Source: Nocardiopsis sp. N85
Lineage (GTDB): Bacteria > Actinomycetota > Actinomycetes > Streptosporangiales > Streptosporangiaceae
Reading direction: 5' to 3'
Assembly: GCF_028882275.1 (NCBI RefSeq)
Contig: NZ_JARBUT010000020.1
Coordinates: 1 to 64,000, forward strand
DNA length: 64,000 nt
Shown: positions 8,069-15,889 of the stretch, in pieces
Numbering within the stretch: the first letter of the stretch is position 1
Layout of the letters: the number at the start of each line of letters is the position of its first letter
Program-made: the position numbers and the translations under genes
The notes under the pieces: model-generated
Databases searched by the model: none
What the model saw: only the letters and a program-made list of their open reading frames with translations
Told to the model about the DNA's origin: nothing

Positions 8069-9796
8069 GTGGTTCGACGGTCCGCGGCGCCCCAGGGCGT
8101 GCAACTCGACATCGGTGATCTCGGCACCCCGCTGGGCGCCGTGTCCTTCGTCGTGCTCGACCTGGAGACCACCGGCACCAGCGCCACGAACTCCAGGATC
8201 ACCGAGGTCGGGGCGGTGCGGGTGCGCGACGGCGAGGTCGTGGAGGAGTTCACCACCCTGGTCGACCCGGGGATCCTCATCCCGGCCGAGATCACCCTGC
8301 TCACCGGCATCACCCAGTCCATGGTGGCCACCGCGCCGCCCATGGAGGAGGTACTGCCGGAGGTCATCGCCTTCCTCACCGCCGAGGCCGATACCGCCCT
8401 GGTCGCCCACAACGCCCCCTTCGACGTGGGATTCCTCAAGGCGGCCTGCGAACGCCACGGCGCGGAGTGGCCGGCCCCTCCCGTGGTGGACACCCTCCGC
8501 CTCGCCCGCGCGGTGCTGCCCCAAGGGCAGACGCGCAATCACCGACTGGGCACCCTGGCCGCGTTCTTCGGCTCGCCCGTCACCCCCAACCACCGTGCCC
8601 TGGACGACGCCCGCGCCACCGTCACCGTCCTCAACGGGCTCATCGACCGCCTGACACCCCTGGGCGTGGGCAGCCTGGAGGAGCTGCGCGCCGTCAGCAA
8701 ACCGCCCACCCGCGCCCAGCGGGCCAAGCGGCACCTGGCCGAAGGGCTGCCGGAACGGCCCGGCGTGTACGTGTTCACCGACGCGCGCGGCGGCGACCTG
8801 TACGTGGGCAAGAGCAACAACCTGCGCCGCCGGGTGGCCTCCTACTTCACCGCCGCCGAGAACCGGCAGAGGATCCGGGAGATGGCCGGGGTCGTCGAGG
8901 GCGTCACCCCCATCGTGTGCGCCACCGAACTGGAGGCGTCGGTCCGCGAACTGCGCATCATCGCCGAACGCAAGCCCCCCTACAACCGACGGTCGCGCAA
9001 CCCCGAACGGGCCCGCTGGGTCACCCTCACCACCGAGACGTACCCGCGCCTGTCGGTCGTGTCCACGGTCAAGGACGACGGCGCCCCCTACATCGGCCCC
9101 TACGGTTCGGCGTCCGAGGCCGAACAGGCCAAGGAAGCGCTGCTGCACGCCCTGCCGCTGCGTCAGTGCACGCACCGGCTCACCGTCGAGGGCGACGGAA
9201 CGGTCCCCTGTGTGCTGGCCCAACTGGGCCGGTGCGGAGCGCCCTGCGACGGCACCGAACCCCTCGCCGACTACCTGGCGCACGCCGAGGCCGCGCGCAC
9301 CGCCATGGCCGGTGACCCCGCCGTGGTCGTGGACGCCCACACCGCGCGCATCTCCGAACTCGCCGCCCACCTGCGTTACGAGGAGGCCGCCGCCCTGCGC
9401 GACCGCCTCACGGCCTTCCTGCGCGGCGCCCGCCGGGCTCAGCGCCTGGCGGCCATCGCCGCCGTGCCCCATCTCGTCGCCACGCGGCGCGGCCCCACCG
9501 GGTGGGACACGAGCGTGGTCCGGCACGGCCGCCTCGCCGCCGGCGCCGTCCTGGAGCCCGGGGTGGAACCCGCCGCGTTCCTGCGCGCCCTGGTCGCCAC
9601 CGCCGAGACCGTCGAACCGGCGGTCGGGCCGCTGCCGAGCGCACTGCCCGCCGAGACCGAACTGATCCTGACCTGGCTCGACGATCCCGCCACGCGGTTG
9701 GTGGAGATCGAGGGGGAGTGGACATGCCCGTTGCGCGCCGCCGAGGCGCACACGGAGATGACACACTGGGCGTATGGCCGCGCTACCGCTCAATGA
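8069..9796 (+). CDS. DEDD exonuclease fused to a UvrC-like GIY-YIG nuclease
   Basis: A probable DNA-repair nuclease of 575 residues. The N-terminal third is a DnaQ/DEDDh exonuclease: FVVLDLETTGT (motif I), HNAPFDVGFL (II) and HRALDDARAT (III). Then comes a GIY-YIG domain as in UvrC (GVYVFTDARGGDLYVGKS, then RRRVASYF and the acidic ELEASVREL), followed by a UvrC-like region with Cys residues (QCTHR, CVLAQLGRCGAPC). The C-terminal UvrC endonuclease and HhH domains are absent. Length and fusion match Mtb Rv2191. GTG 8069 is taken as start because of the leaderless promoter. The end overlaps the rhomboid gene by 23 bp. Confidence 0.88.
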   Translation: MVRRSAAPQGVQLDIGDLGTPLGAVSFVVLDLETTGTSATNSRITEVGAVRVRDGEVVEEFTTLVDPGILIPAEITLLTGITQSMVATAPPMEEVLPEVIAFLTAEADTALVAHNAPFDVGFLKAACERHGAEWPAPPVVDTLRLARAVLPQGQTRNHRLGTLAAFFGSPVTPNHRALDDARATVTVLNGLIDRLTPLGVGSLEELRAVSKPPTRAQRAKRHLAEGLPERPGVYVFTDARGGDLYVGKSNNLRRRVASYFTAAENRQRIREMAGVVEGVTPIVCATELEASVRELRIIAERKPPYNRRSRNPERARWVTLTTETYPRLSVVSTVKDDGAPYIGPYGSASEAEQAKEALLHALPLRQCTHRLTVEGDGTVPCVLAQLGRCGAPCDGTEPLADYLAHAEAARTAMAGDPAVVVDAHTARISELAAHLRYEEAAALRDRLTAFLRGARRAQRLAAIAAVPHLVATRRGPTGWDTSVVRHGRLAAGAVLEPGVEPAAFLRALVATAETVEPAVGPLPSALPAETELILTWLDDPATRLVEIEGEWTCPLRAAEAHTEMTHWAYGRATAQ

Positions 9797-10538
9797 CGAC
9801 TACCCCGTCCGCCGCGCCCCCGTCGTCGCCTACACGCTGATCGCGGCCAACGTCCTCGCCTACCTCATGTCCCCGCAGGCGGCCACCGCGGTCTGGTACT
9901 CGGCCGACATGGTGGAGCGGTTCTGCGAGATCCAGGATTACTTCATGCGGTGGGGCGCGGTCCCCGCCGAGATGTTCGGGTACGTGGACCTGGCCGAGCC
10001 GGTGGTCCCCGAATGCGGCTCCCTCGAAGGCAAATCCGTCTGGCTGTCGGTGTTCGCCTCGATGTTCGTCCACTCCGGTGCCTTCCACCTGGTGGGGAAC
10101 ATGGTCTACCTGTTCGTGTTCGGCCCCGTGGTGGAGGACCGCATCGGCCGGCTGCGCTTCCTGGCGCTGTACCTGGTCACCGGGCTGGCCGCCGCCTACG
10201 GCTTCGCCCTGGGCGACCCGCAGGGGCAGATCCCCATGGTCGGCGCCTCCGGGGCGATCTCCGGGGTGCTGGGCGCCTACCTGGTGGTGCAGTTCCGCAG
10301 CCGGGTGACCACCCTGGTGTTCGGCGTCGTCCCCATGCGCCTGCCGGGGTGGGCGCTGGTGGGCAGCTACTTCGTCCTTCAGTATCTTCTCTACGTCACC
10401 ACATCGAACGCCCCCGGTGCGGGCTCCGGCGTCGCCTACGCGGCGCACGTGTACGGATTCGTCGCCGGGGTGATCGCGGGATGGGTGGTCTACCGGCTGC
10501 GATGGCGCTCCGGGACGCGGCTCTCCGACGTCTACTAG
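9774..10538 (+). CDS. Rhomboid-family intramembrane serine protease
   Basis: A 254-residue polytopic protein that cleaves transmembrane substrates within the bilayer. The catalytic dyad is visible as Ser159 in GASGAISG and His225 in AAHVYGF. The conserved HLVGNM loop before helix 2 is also present, with about six hydrophobic helices. An N-terminal cytosolic stretch of about 15 residues precedes helix 1. Between helices 1 and 2 is a loop of about 60 residues with two Cys (51, 81), long for the family. The gene overlaps the upstream nuclease gene, so they share a transcript. Substrates are unknown. Confidence 0.88.
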   Translation: MAALPLNDDYPVRRAPVVAYTLIAANVLAYLMSPQAATAVWYSADMVERFCEIQDYFMRWGAVPAEMFGYVDLAEPVVPECGSLEGKSVWLSVFASMFVHSGAFHLVGNMVYLFVFGPVVEDRIGRLRFLALYLVTGLAAAYGFALGDPQGQIPMVGASGAISGVLGAYLVVQFRSRVTTLVFGVVPMRLPGWALVGSYFVLQYLLYVTTSNAPGAGSGVAYAAHVYGFVAGVIAGWVVYRLRWRSGTRLSDVY

Positions 10539-10591
10539 CCGTGCGCGCGCCCGGGGCCGTCCGCCCGCGCCGACACCGCCCTGGAGGCACA

Positions 10592-10867
10592 GTGATCACC
10601 GCGATCGTCATGATCAAGGCCGACGTCCACCGCATCGCCGAGGTCGCCGAGGCCATCGCCGAGATCGACGGGGTGAGCGAGGTCTACTCGGTCACCGGCG
10701 GGGTCGACCTCATCGCCATGGTGCGGGTGCGCCGCCACGAGGACCTGGCCGAGGTCATCCCCGGGCGGGTCAACAAGGTGCCCGGGGTGACCTCGTCCGA
10801 CACCCACATCTCCTTCCAGACCTACTCCAAGCACGATCTGGAGTCGGCGTTCGCCATCGGCTGGTAG
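10592..10867 (+). CDS. Stand-alone Lrp/AsnC ligand-binding (RAM) domain protein
   Basis: The 91-residue product is an alpha/beta RAM domain without the HTH half of Lrp/AsnC regulators: ITAIVMIKADVHRIAEVAEA opens it, SVTGGVDLIAMVRV is the ligand-loop strand, and VNKVPGVTSSDTHI ends the second repeat. Such proteins form decamers that bind amino acids and are thought to modulate full-length Lrp partners or enzymes. GTG 10592 follows GGAGG by 4 nt. It is common next to trpD in actinobacteria, as here, where the two genes converge on a shared terminator. Function beyond ligand binding is unknown. Confidence 0.85.
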   Translation: MITAIVMIKADVHRIAEVAEAIAEIDGVSEVYSVTGGVDLIAMVRVRRHEDLAEVIPGRVNKVPGVTSSDTHISFQTYSKHDLESAFAIGW

Positions 10868-10883
10868 CCGAACGCGCGAACAC

Positions 10884-10941
10884 CCCGACACGACGGAGGG
10901 GGCGGTGCCGCGACCGGCACCGCCTCCTCCGTCGTGTCGGG
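10884..10941. terminator. Bidirectional terminator between the RAM gene and trpD
   Basis: A 27-bp inverted repeat with a single mismatch and the 4-nt loop CGAC (arms 10884-10910 and 10915-10941) separates two convergent genes. Confidence 0.9.
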
Positions 10942-10946
10942 CGGGG

Positions 10947-12035
10947 TCAGACCTTCTTCGCCAGGGACTGACTGATCTCCACCCAGCCCGCCAGGGTCCG
11001 CTCGGCGGCACCGCTGTCGATGGCCGCGACCGCCCGCTCGTACCCGACGCGCACGGCGTCCAGGAGCGGCCCCTCGATGCCGTCCACGGAGGCCAGCGCC
11101 GCGCCCGCGTTGAGCAGGACCGCGTCGCGCACCGGACCGGGCCGCCCCGCCACCAGGTCGCGCACCGCCTGGGCGTTGAACTCCACGTCGCCACCGCGCA
11201 GCGCGTCCGGGGCCGACCGCTCGATGCCCAGGTCCGCCGGGTCCAGCGTCTCGCGTCGGGCCTCGCCGTCGCGCACCACCCACACCGTGGAGGTGGTCGT
11301 GGTGGTCAGCTCGTCCAGACCGTCGTCGCCCCGGAACACCAGCGCCGACGCGCCCCGCCCGGCGAACACCCCGGCGATGACCTCGCACATGCGCTCGTCG
11401 AACACGCCGATCGCCGACGCGGTCGGCCGGGCCGGGTTGGTGAGCGGGCCCAGGAAGTTGAACACGGTCGGCACCGCCAGTTCGCGGCGGGGCTTGGCCG
11501 CGAATCGCAGCGACGGGTGGAACAGGGGGGCGAAGCAGAAGGTGATGCCCGCCTCCTCCGCCGTGCGCGCGGTCAGCTCCGGCGGCAGGTCCAGGACCAC
11601 GCCCAGTCGCTCCAGCACGTCGGCCGTCCCGCAGGACGAGGAAGCGGCGCGGTTGCCGTGCTTGACCACGCGGGCCCCGGCCGCCGAGGCGACGATCGCC
11701 GCCATCGTCGACACGTTCACCGTGTGCGCCCGGTCGCCGCCGGTACCGACGATGTCCAGGGTCGGGCCGGGCACCTCGACACGGACCGCGTTGTCGAGCA
11801 TGCCCTGGGCCAGACCGGTCACCTCGGACACGCTCTCGCCCTTGGCGCGCAGGGCGATCGCGAACCCCGCGATCTGGGCGTCGGTCGCCGAACCCGACAT
11901 GATCTCGTTCATCGCCCACGCGGTGTCGGGGGCGCTGAGGGTGACACCGCCGAGCAGGGCGGTGATGAGGTTGGCCCAGGTCCGCTCGGTGACGGCGGAA
12001 CCCTCATCGGACGCGGGACGGGCGGGGACGTTCAC
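10947..12035 (-). CDS. trpD: Anthranilate phosphoribosyltransferase
   Basis: Second step of the tryptophan branch: transfers phosphoribose from PRPP to anthranilate. The 362-residue product has the PRPP loop DIVGTGGDRAHTVNVST, the KHGNRAASSSCGTADVLE signature, FAPLFHPSLR and FNFLGPLTNPARP, all typical of TrpD. GTG 12035 is used; GGAG lies 10 nt upstream. The N-terminal ~15 residues are not conserved and GTG 11993 could be the real start. No other trp gene is next to it, an arrangement I recall from mycobacteria and streptomycetes. No attenuator is visible upstream. Confidence 0.95.
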   Translation of the reverse strand: MNVPARPASDEGSAVTERTWANLITALLGGVTLSAPDTAWAMNEIMSGSATDAQIAGFAIALRAKGESVSEVTGLAQGMLDNAVRVEVPGPTLDIVGTGGDRAHTVNVSTMAAIVASAAGARVVKHGNRAASSSCGTADVLERLGVVLDLPPELTARTAEEAGITFCFAPLFHPSLRFAAKPRRELAVPTVFNFLGPLTNPARPTASAIGVFDERMCEVIAGVFAGRGASALVFRGDDGLDELTTTTTSTVWVVRDGEARRETLDPADLGIERSAPDALRGGDVEFNAQAVRDLVAGRPGPVRDAVLLNAGAALASVDGIEGPLLDAVRVGYERAVAAIDSGAAERTLAGWVEISQSLAKKV

Positions 12036-12116
12036 GATTCTTCGACTCCATGAATGACGTGGGCGAGGCCGGGGCGGCGCGGGTCGTACCGCACCGCCGA
12101 TCAGGGCACCGGGGGA

Positions 12117-12224
12117 TCAGGGCAGGGCGCGGCGACGCCATCGCCCGGTGTCGGCGCCGTGGTTGAGGGCCCCGCCCACCGCGCGGCGACGGCGCATGTC
12201 CCGCTCGCCGTTGTCGATTCCCAT
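12117..12224 (-). CDS. Possible small basic protein, 35 residues
   Basis: The frame starts at ATG 12224, 4 nt beyond the stop of the receiver-like gene, and ends at 12117. The product is Arg-rich (MRRRRAVGG, RWRRRALP). Its position suggests read-through in the same transcript, but there is no strong ribosome-binding site and no family recognised. Coding status is uncertain. Confidence 0.25.
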   Translation of the reverse strand: MGIDNGERDMRRRRAVGGALNHGADTGRWRRRALP

Positions 12225-12228
12225 GGGG

Positions 12229-12633
12229 TCACCCGCTGAGCGCGGTGAGCCGGCGGCGCATCAGCTCCGCCAGCGAACCCGCCAGCGCGACCGGGTCGAT
12301 CGGGTGGCTCACCACCTGCTCGGCCTGCGACCAGGTCGCCAGCCAGCCGTCGTCGCGGCGGCCCACCAGCAGCAGCACCGGCGGGCACTGGAAGATCTCG
12401 TCCTTGACCTGACGGCACAGGCCCATGCCGCCCACCGGGGCGGCCTCGCCGTCGAAGATCGCGACGTCGATGCGCTCGGCCGGGTCGGTCGTCTCCAGTT
12501 TGCGCAGCACCATCGGCGCCGTCGCGCACTCGACGATCTCCACCCGGGGCACGTCGGCGGCGGGGCGACGCCCGATCGCCAGGCGCACCTGCTCGCGCGT
12601 GTCGGCCTTGTCGCTGTAGACCAGTACGCGCAT
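12229..12633 (-). CDS. Receiver-like protein with a degenerate phosphorylation site
   Basis: The 134-residue product resembles a CheY-type receiver with no output domain. Beta-1 reads MRVLVYSDKADTR with a single acidic residue where receivers have an acidic pair. The phosphoacceptor position is Asp61 (VAIFDGE), and the strand that should end in the conserved Lys reads VLLLVGRRDD. ATG 12633 fits the receiver fold; ATG 12666 would add 11 residues. It lies between trpD and ctaE, transcribed away from ctaE. It may act by protein contact without phosphorylation, which is inference. Confidence 0.6.
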   Translation of the reverse strand: MRVLVYSDKADTREQVRLAIGRRPAADVPRVEIVECATAPMVLRKLETTDPAERIDVAIFDGEAAPVGGMGLCRQVKDEIFQCPPVLLLVGRRDDGWLATWSQAEQVVSHPIDPVALAGSLAELMRRRLTALSG

Positions 12634-13134
12634 CCGGGCACCCGTGTCCGTACCGCTGACCACCATCGCGCAACCGTCCCATCGCTTCGGACCAGGGCCG
12701 CCGCCATGGGGGGTGCGGCCGAGGCGTCCATTGGCTGTATGCCTCTGACTGTATTGCCTTGTGGTCCCGCTGCCCAGGAGTTCCGGACCCGCCGGTGCGG
12801 GGCTGAGACCTTCGACACCACAGGATGCCAGTACCTCCGGGGGGCGCGCTAACCCGCCCCCGGGCGGGCGTTGTGCAACGGTGATCGTTTCGTTGCCCCG
12901 TCGTTGGACGAGGGGGATTCAAGGGCCGCGAGGAGGGGTACGGATCGCCTCGGTCGTCCGGGATCGCGCTTCGCGCGGCGCGCGGGCGCGTCGGACACCA
13001 CCCGGGAGGGCTTCGCACGGTACAGTAACGCCCGAGTCACGAAGCGCGGCCCGCCCCCGGGTCCCGGCGCGGCCGATCCAGGCCCTGATCCGCCGCCTTA
13101 CGGGGGGTCGAGTACGGACCTTCGCGAGATGCCG
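12634..13134. other. Intergenic region upstream of ctaE
   Basis: About 500 bp with no credible gene. A TACAGT hexamer at 13021-13026 could be a second, more distant ctaE promoter. Nothing else stands out. Confidence 0.4.
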
Positions 13135-13141
13135 TAATAAT
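13135..13141 (+). promoter_or_regulatory. -10 element of a leaderless ctaE transcript
   Basis: TAATAAT ends 6 nt before GTG 13148. There is no ribosome-binding site, which fits a leaderless mRNA. Confidence 0.5.
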
Positions 13142-13147
13142 GCTCCC

Positions 13148-13774
13148 GTGGCGACAGCAACCGCGAACCCAAAATCAGCACCGACACCAGCACATGGTGC
13201 GGCAAAGCGTCCTGACCTGGTGAGCGTTGGCACCATCGTTTGGTTGGCCAACGAGCTCATGTTCTTCGCTGCGCTGTTCGCGATGTACTTCACCATCCGA
13301 TCGGTGATCAACGGCAACCCCGACCTGGGGCTCTGGCCCGACGCACACCTCAACGTGCTCTGGGCGTCGACGATCACCGTGGTCCTGGTGGCTTCCAGCT
13401 TCACCGCTCAGGCCGGCGTGTTCGCCGCCGAGCGCGGTGACGTCAAGAAGCTGCGCATGTGGTTCTTCATCTCGTTCTTCATGGGCCTGTTCTTCGTCAT
13501 GGGCCAGGCGTACGAGTACTACGAACTCATCGTGCACGAGGGCCTGACCCTTCAGTCCAGCCCCTACGGGTCGATGTTCTATCTGACCACGGGCTTCCAC
13601 GGACTCCACGTCATCGGTGGTCTGATCGCGTTCCTCATCATGCTGGGACGCACGTACGCAGCGAAGCGCTTCACTCACCAGCAGGCGACCAGTGCGATCG
13701 TCGTGTCCTACTACTGGCACTTCGTCGACGTGGTCTGGATCGCTTTGTTCTTCACCATCTACTTCATCCAGTAA
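13148..13774 (+). CDS. ctaE: Cytochrome c oxidase subunit III
   Basis: A 208-residue subunit of the aa3 oxidase with five predicted helices; it lacks the two N-terminal helices of mitochondrial subunit III, as usual in actinobacteria. Signatures include GTIVWLANELMFFAALFAMY, GLTLQSSPYGSMFYLTTGFH, GLHVIGGL and SYYWHFVDVVWIALF. GTG 13148 is placed by the -10 box just before it. The gene begins the ctaE-qcrCAB operon, 17 nt ahead of qcrC, which mirrors Mycobacterium and Streptomyces. The product supports proton uptake and oxidase stability in the supercomplex. Confidence 0.95.
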   Translation: MATATANPKSAPTPAHGAAKRPDLVSVGTIVWLANELMFFAALFAMYFTIRSVINGNPDLGLWPDAHLNVLWASTITVVLVASSFTAQAGVFAAERGDVKKLRMWFFISFFMGLFFVMGQAYEYYELIVHEGLTLQSSPYGSMFYLTTGFHGLHVIGGLIAFLIMLGRTYAAKRFTHQQATSAIVVSYYWHFVDVVWIALFFTIYFIQ

Positions 13775-13791
13775 CCCGAAACGGGGAAACC

Positions 13792-14775
13792 GTGAAATGG
13801 ATTACCGCGCGGCGACGGCATCCCCTTGCGGGGTATGTCGTCGTCATCCTCGCGTTGGCCCTGTTCGGGGTGGGGTACGCCGGATTGGCCCCCACCGCCG
13901 ACCAGGCGCAGGCGCAGACCCTCGCCGCTGACGCTCCGTCTCCCGAGGACGTGGACGTCGCCGAGGGCAAGACCGTCTTCGACCAGACCTGCGCCACGTG
14001 CCACGGTCTGGACGGTTCGGGCAGCAAGGTCGGCCCGGACCTGCGCGACGTCGGTCCCGCGGCGATCGACTTCCAGGTCAGCACCGGCCGTATGCCGTCC
14101 ATGAACCCGGACGCGCAGATGCCGCGCAAGCCGATGGTCATGACCGAGCAGGAACTGGTCAACCTGATCGCCTACTACAACGAGTCGATCCGCAGCGGCA
14201 CCAACGGTGCCGACGTCCCCTACGACGTCCCGGGCGGCGCCCCGGGCTACGACGACTTCAAGCCGCTCCGCAGCGACTTCGCCGAAGGCGAGGCCGGCTC
14301 CGAGGAGTACGAGGCGGCACTGGAGGAGGCCGAGGCCGAGTACCGGACGGCGCTTGAGGAGTACCAGGACGAGTACGACGAGTACATCGCCGGTGCCGAC
14401 AACACCGATATGGGCATGCGCCTCTACCTGACCAACTGCGCCCACTGCCACGGTTGGTCCGGCGGCGGCGGCGCGCTCACCGACGGTCGGTGGGCCCCCG
14501 AGATCCACGAATCCACTCCCCGTGAGATCTACGAGGCCATGGTCAGCGGCCCCGGTGCCATGCCCATGTTCAGCGACGGCGTCATCGACCCGGAGGAGAA
14601 GCAGGAGCTCATCTCCTACGTCAAGACCCTCCAGGCCGAACCGAATGCCGGCGGCATCTTCGACCTGGACCGGGTCGGCCAGGTCGCCGAAGGCCTGATC
14701 GGGTGGGTCGTCGGACTCGCCCTGATCGTCGCCTGCGCGATCTGGATCACCGCGAAGCAGCGTGCCCATGACTGA
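13792..14775 (+). CDS. qcrC: Cytochrome bc1 complex dihaem cytochrome c subunit
   Basis: Membrane-anchored dihaem cytochrome c that carries electrons from the Rieske protein straight to the oxidase. Haem motifs are CATCH (67-71) and CAHCH (216-220), with distal Met candidates in GRMPSMNP and GPGAMPMF. A signal-anchor helix (about 14-35) and a C-terminal helix (about 297-320) are visible. Length is 327 residues against about 270-280 in Mycobacterium and Streptomyces. The excess is a Glu/Tyr-rich segment at about 164-203, between the two haem domains. GTG 13792 follows ACGGGGAAACC; the end overlaps qcrA by 8 bp. Confidence 0.95.
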   Translation: MKWITARRRHPLAGYVVVILALALFGVGYAGLAPTADQAQAQTLAADAPSPEDVDVAEGKTVFDQTCATCHGLDGSGSKVGPDLRDVGPAAIDFQVSTGRMPSMNPDAQMPRKPMVMTEQELVNLIAYYNESIRSGTNGADVPYDVPGGAPGYDDFKPLRSDFAEGEAGSEEYEAALEEAEAEYRTALEEYQDEYDEYIAGADNTDMGMRLYLTNCAHCHGWSGGGGALTDGRWAPEIHESTPREIYEAMVSGPGAMPMFSDGVIDPEEKQELISYVKTLQAEPNAGGIFDLDRVGQVAEGLIGWVVGLALIVACAIWITAKQRAHD

Positions 14776-15886
14776 GAACAACATCGATAACACCGGGGAC
14801 GACACGCCGAAGCGCGTGGTCGGCACCCCGGCGGCCGAGGAGCCCGTGGTGTCCGTCGAGGCCGAGCAGGCCCGGGACGACCACAACGGCCCCTACCCGG
14901 CCTCCGAGACCCACTTCAACTCCGAAGAGGTCCAGCGTCGGGGCGAGAAGGTCGCCTCCGCCTGGTTCATCATCGCCTTCCTGGGCGGTATCGGGTTCCT
15001 GGTCTCCTACTTCCTCTTCACACCGGGACAGATCGCGGACCCGCAGTACGGCCAGTACTCGAACATGCTCCTGGGTGGCACGCTCACCCTCGCCATGTTC
15101 GGTATCGGCGCCGGTATGACCGTGTGGGCCCGCAAGGTCATGCCTCACTACGAGGTCTCCTCGCCCTACGACGAGCTGCCCTCCAACGACGAGGAGAAGG
15201 GGTCCTTCAGCGCCTTCTTCATGCAGGGCGCCGACGAGAGCGGGTTCACCAAGCGCCCGCTCATGCGCCGCACCCTGATCCTGGCGATGGTGCCGCTGGG
15301 CCTGGCCCCGATCGTGCTGCTGCGCGACACCGGCCCGTTGCCCGGCGACAAGCTCAAGAACACGCCGTGGGAGGACGGCCGTCGCATGTACGTGGAGGGC
15401 ACGCACCGCTACGTGCGTGCCGAGGACCTGGAGAACGACCCGTACGGGATGATCTCCGCCCTCCCCGCCGTCGACGACGATCACTACCCGCACGGGATCA
15501 GCCTCAACGACGCCGCCAAGTCCGTCATCCTCCTCATCAAGATGCCCGAGGAGGACTGGCAGCCGAGCATGAACGACGAGATCGAGGTCGACGGTGAGAC
15601 CGGTACGCGTCTGAACTGGACGCACAACGGGATCATCGCCTACTCCAAGATCTGCACGCACGTCGGCTGCCCTGCGGCCCTGTACGAGCGCACGACGCAC
15701 CGCATCCTGTGCCCGTGCCACCAGTCCACGTTCGACGCGTCGGACGCCGCCAAGGTCGTCTTCGGCCCGGCCCACCGGCCGCTGCCGCAGCTCCCCATCG
15801 GCGTCGACGATGAGGGTTACCTCATCGCCAAGGGCGACTTCACGGAGCCGCCCGGTCCGACGTTCTGGGATTACGCGAAGGACTAG
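14768..15886 (+). CDS. qcrA: Cytochrome bc1 complex Rieske iron-sulfur subunit
   Basis: Oxidises menaquinol through a [2Fe-2S] cluster and passes the electron to QcrC. In the 372-residue protein the cluster ligands sit in CTHVGC (Cys296, His298) and CPCH (Cys315, His318), with the disulfide pair Cys301 and Cys317. Three N-terminal hydrophobic segments (about 60-85, 98-120, 173-195) match the three-helix anchor of actinobacterial QcrA. The first 60 residues are acidic and probably disordered. ATG 14768 overlaps the qcrC end, indicating coupled translation. Confidence 0.96.
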   Translation: MTENNIDNTGDDTPKRVVGTPAAEEPVVSVEAEQARDDHNGPYPASETHFNSEEVQRRGEKVASAWFIIAFLGGIGFLVSYFLFTPGQIADPQYGQYSNMLLGGTLTLAMFGIGAGMTVWARKVMPHYEVSSPYDELPSNDEEKGSFSAFFMQGADESGFTKRPLMRRTLILAMVPLGLAPIVLLRDTGPLPGDKLKNTPWEDGRRMYVEGTHRYVRAEDLENDPYGMISALPAVDDDHYPHGISLNDAAKSVILLIKMPEEDWQPSMNDEIEVDGETGTRLNWTHNGIIAYSKICTHVGCPAALYERTTHRILCPCHQSTFDASDAAKVVFGPAHRPLPQLPIGVDDEGYLIAKGDFTEPPGPTFWDYAKD

Positions 15887-15889
15887 TCG

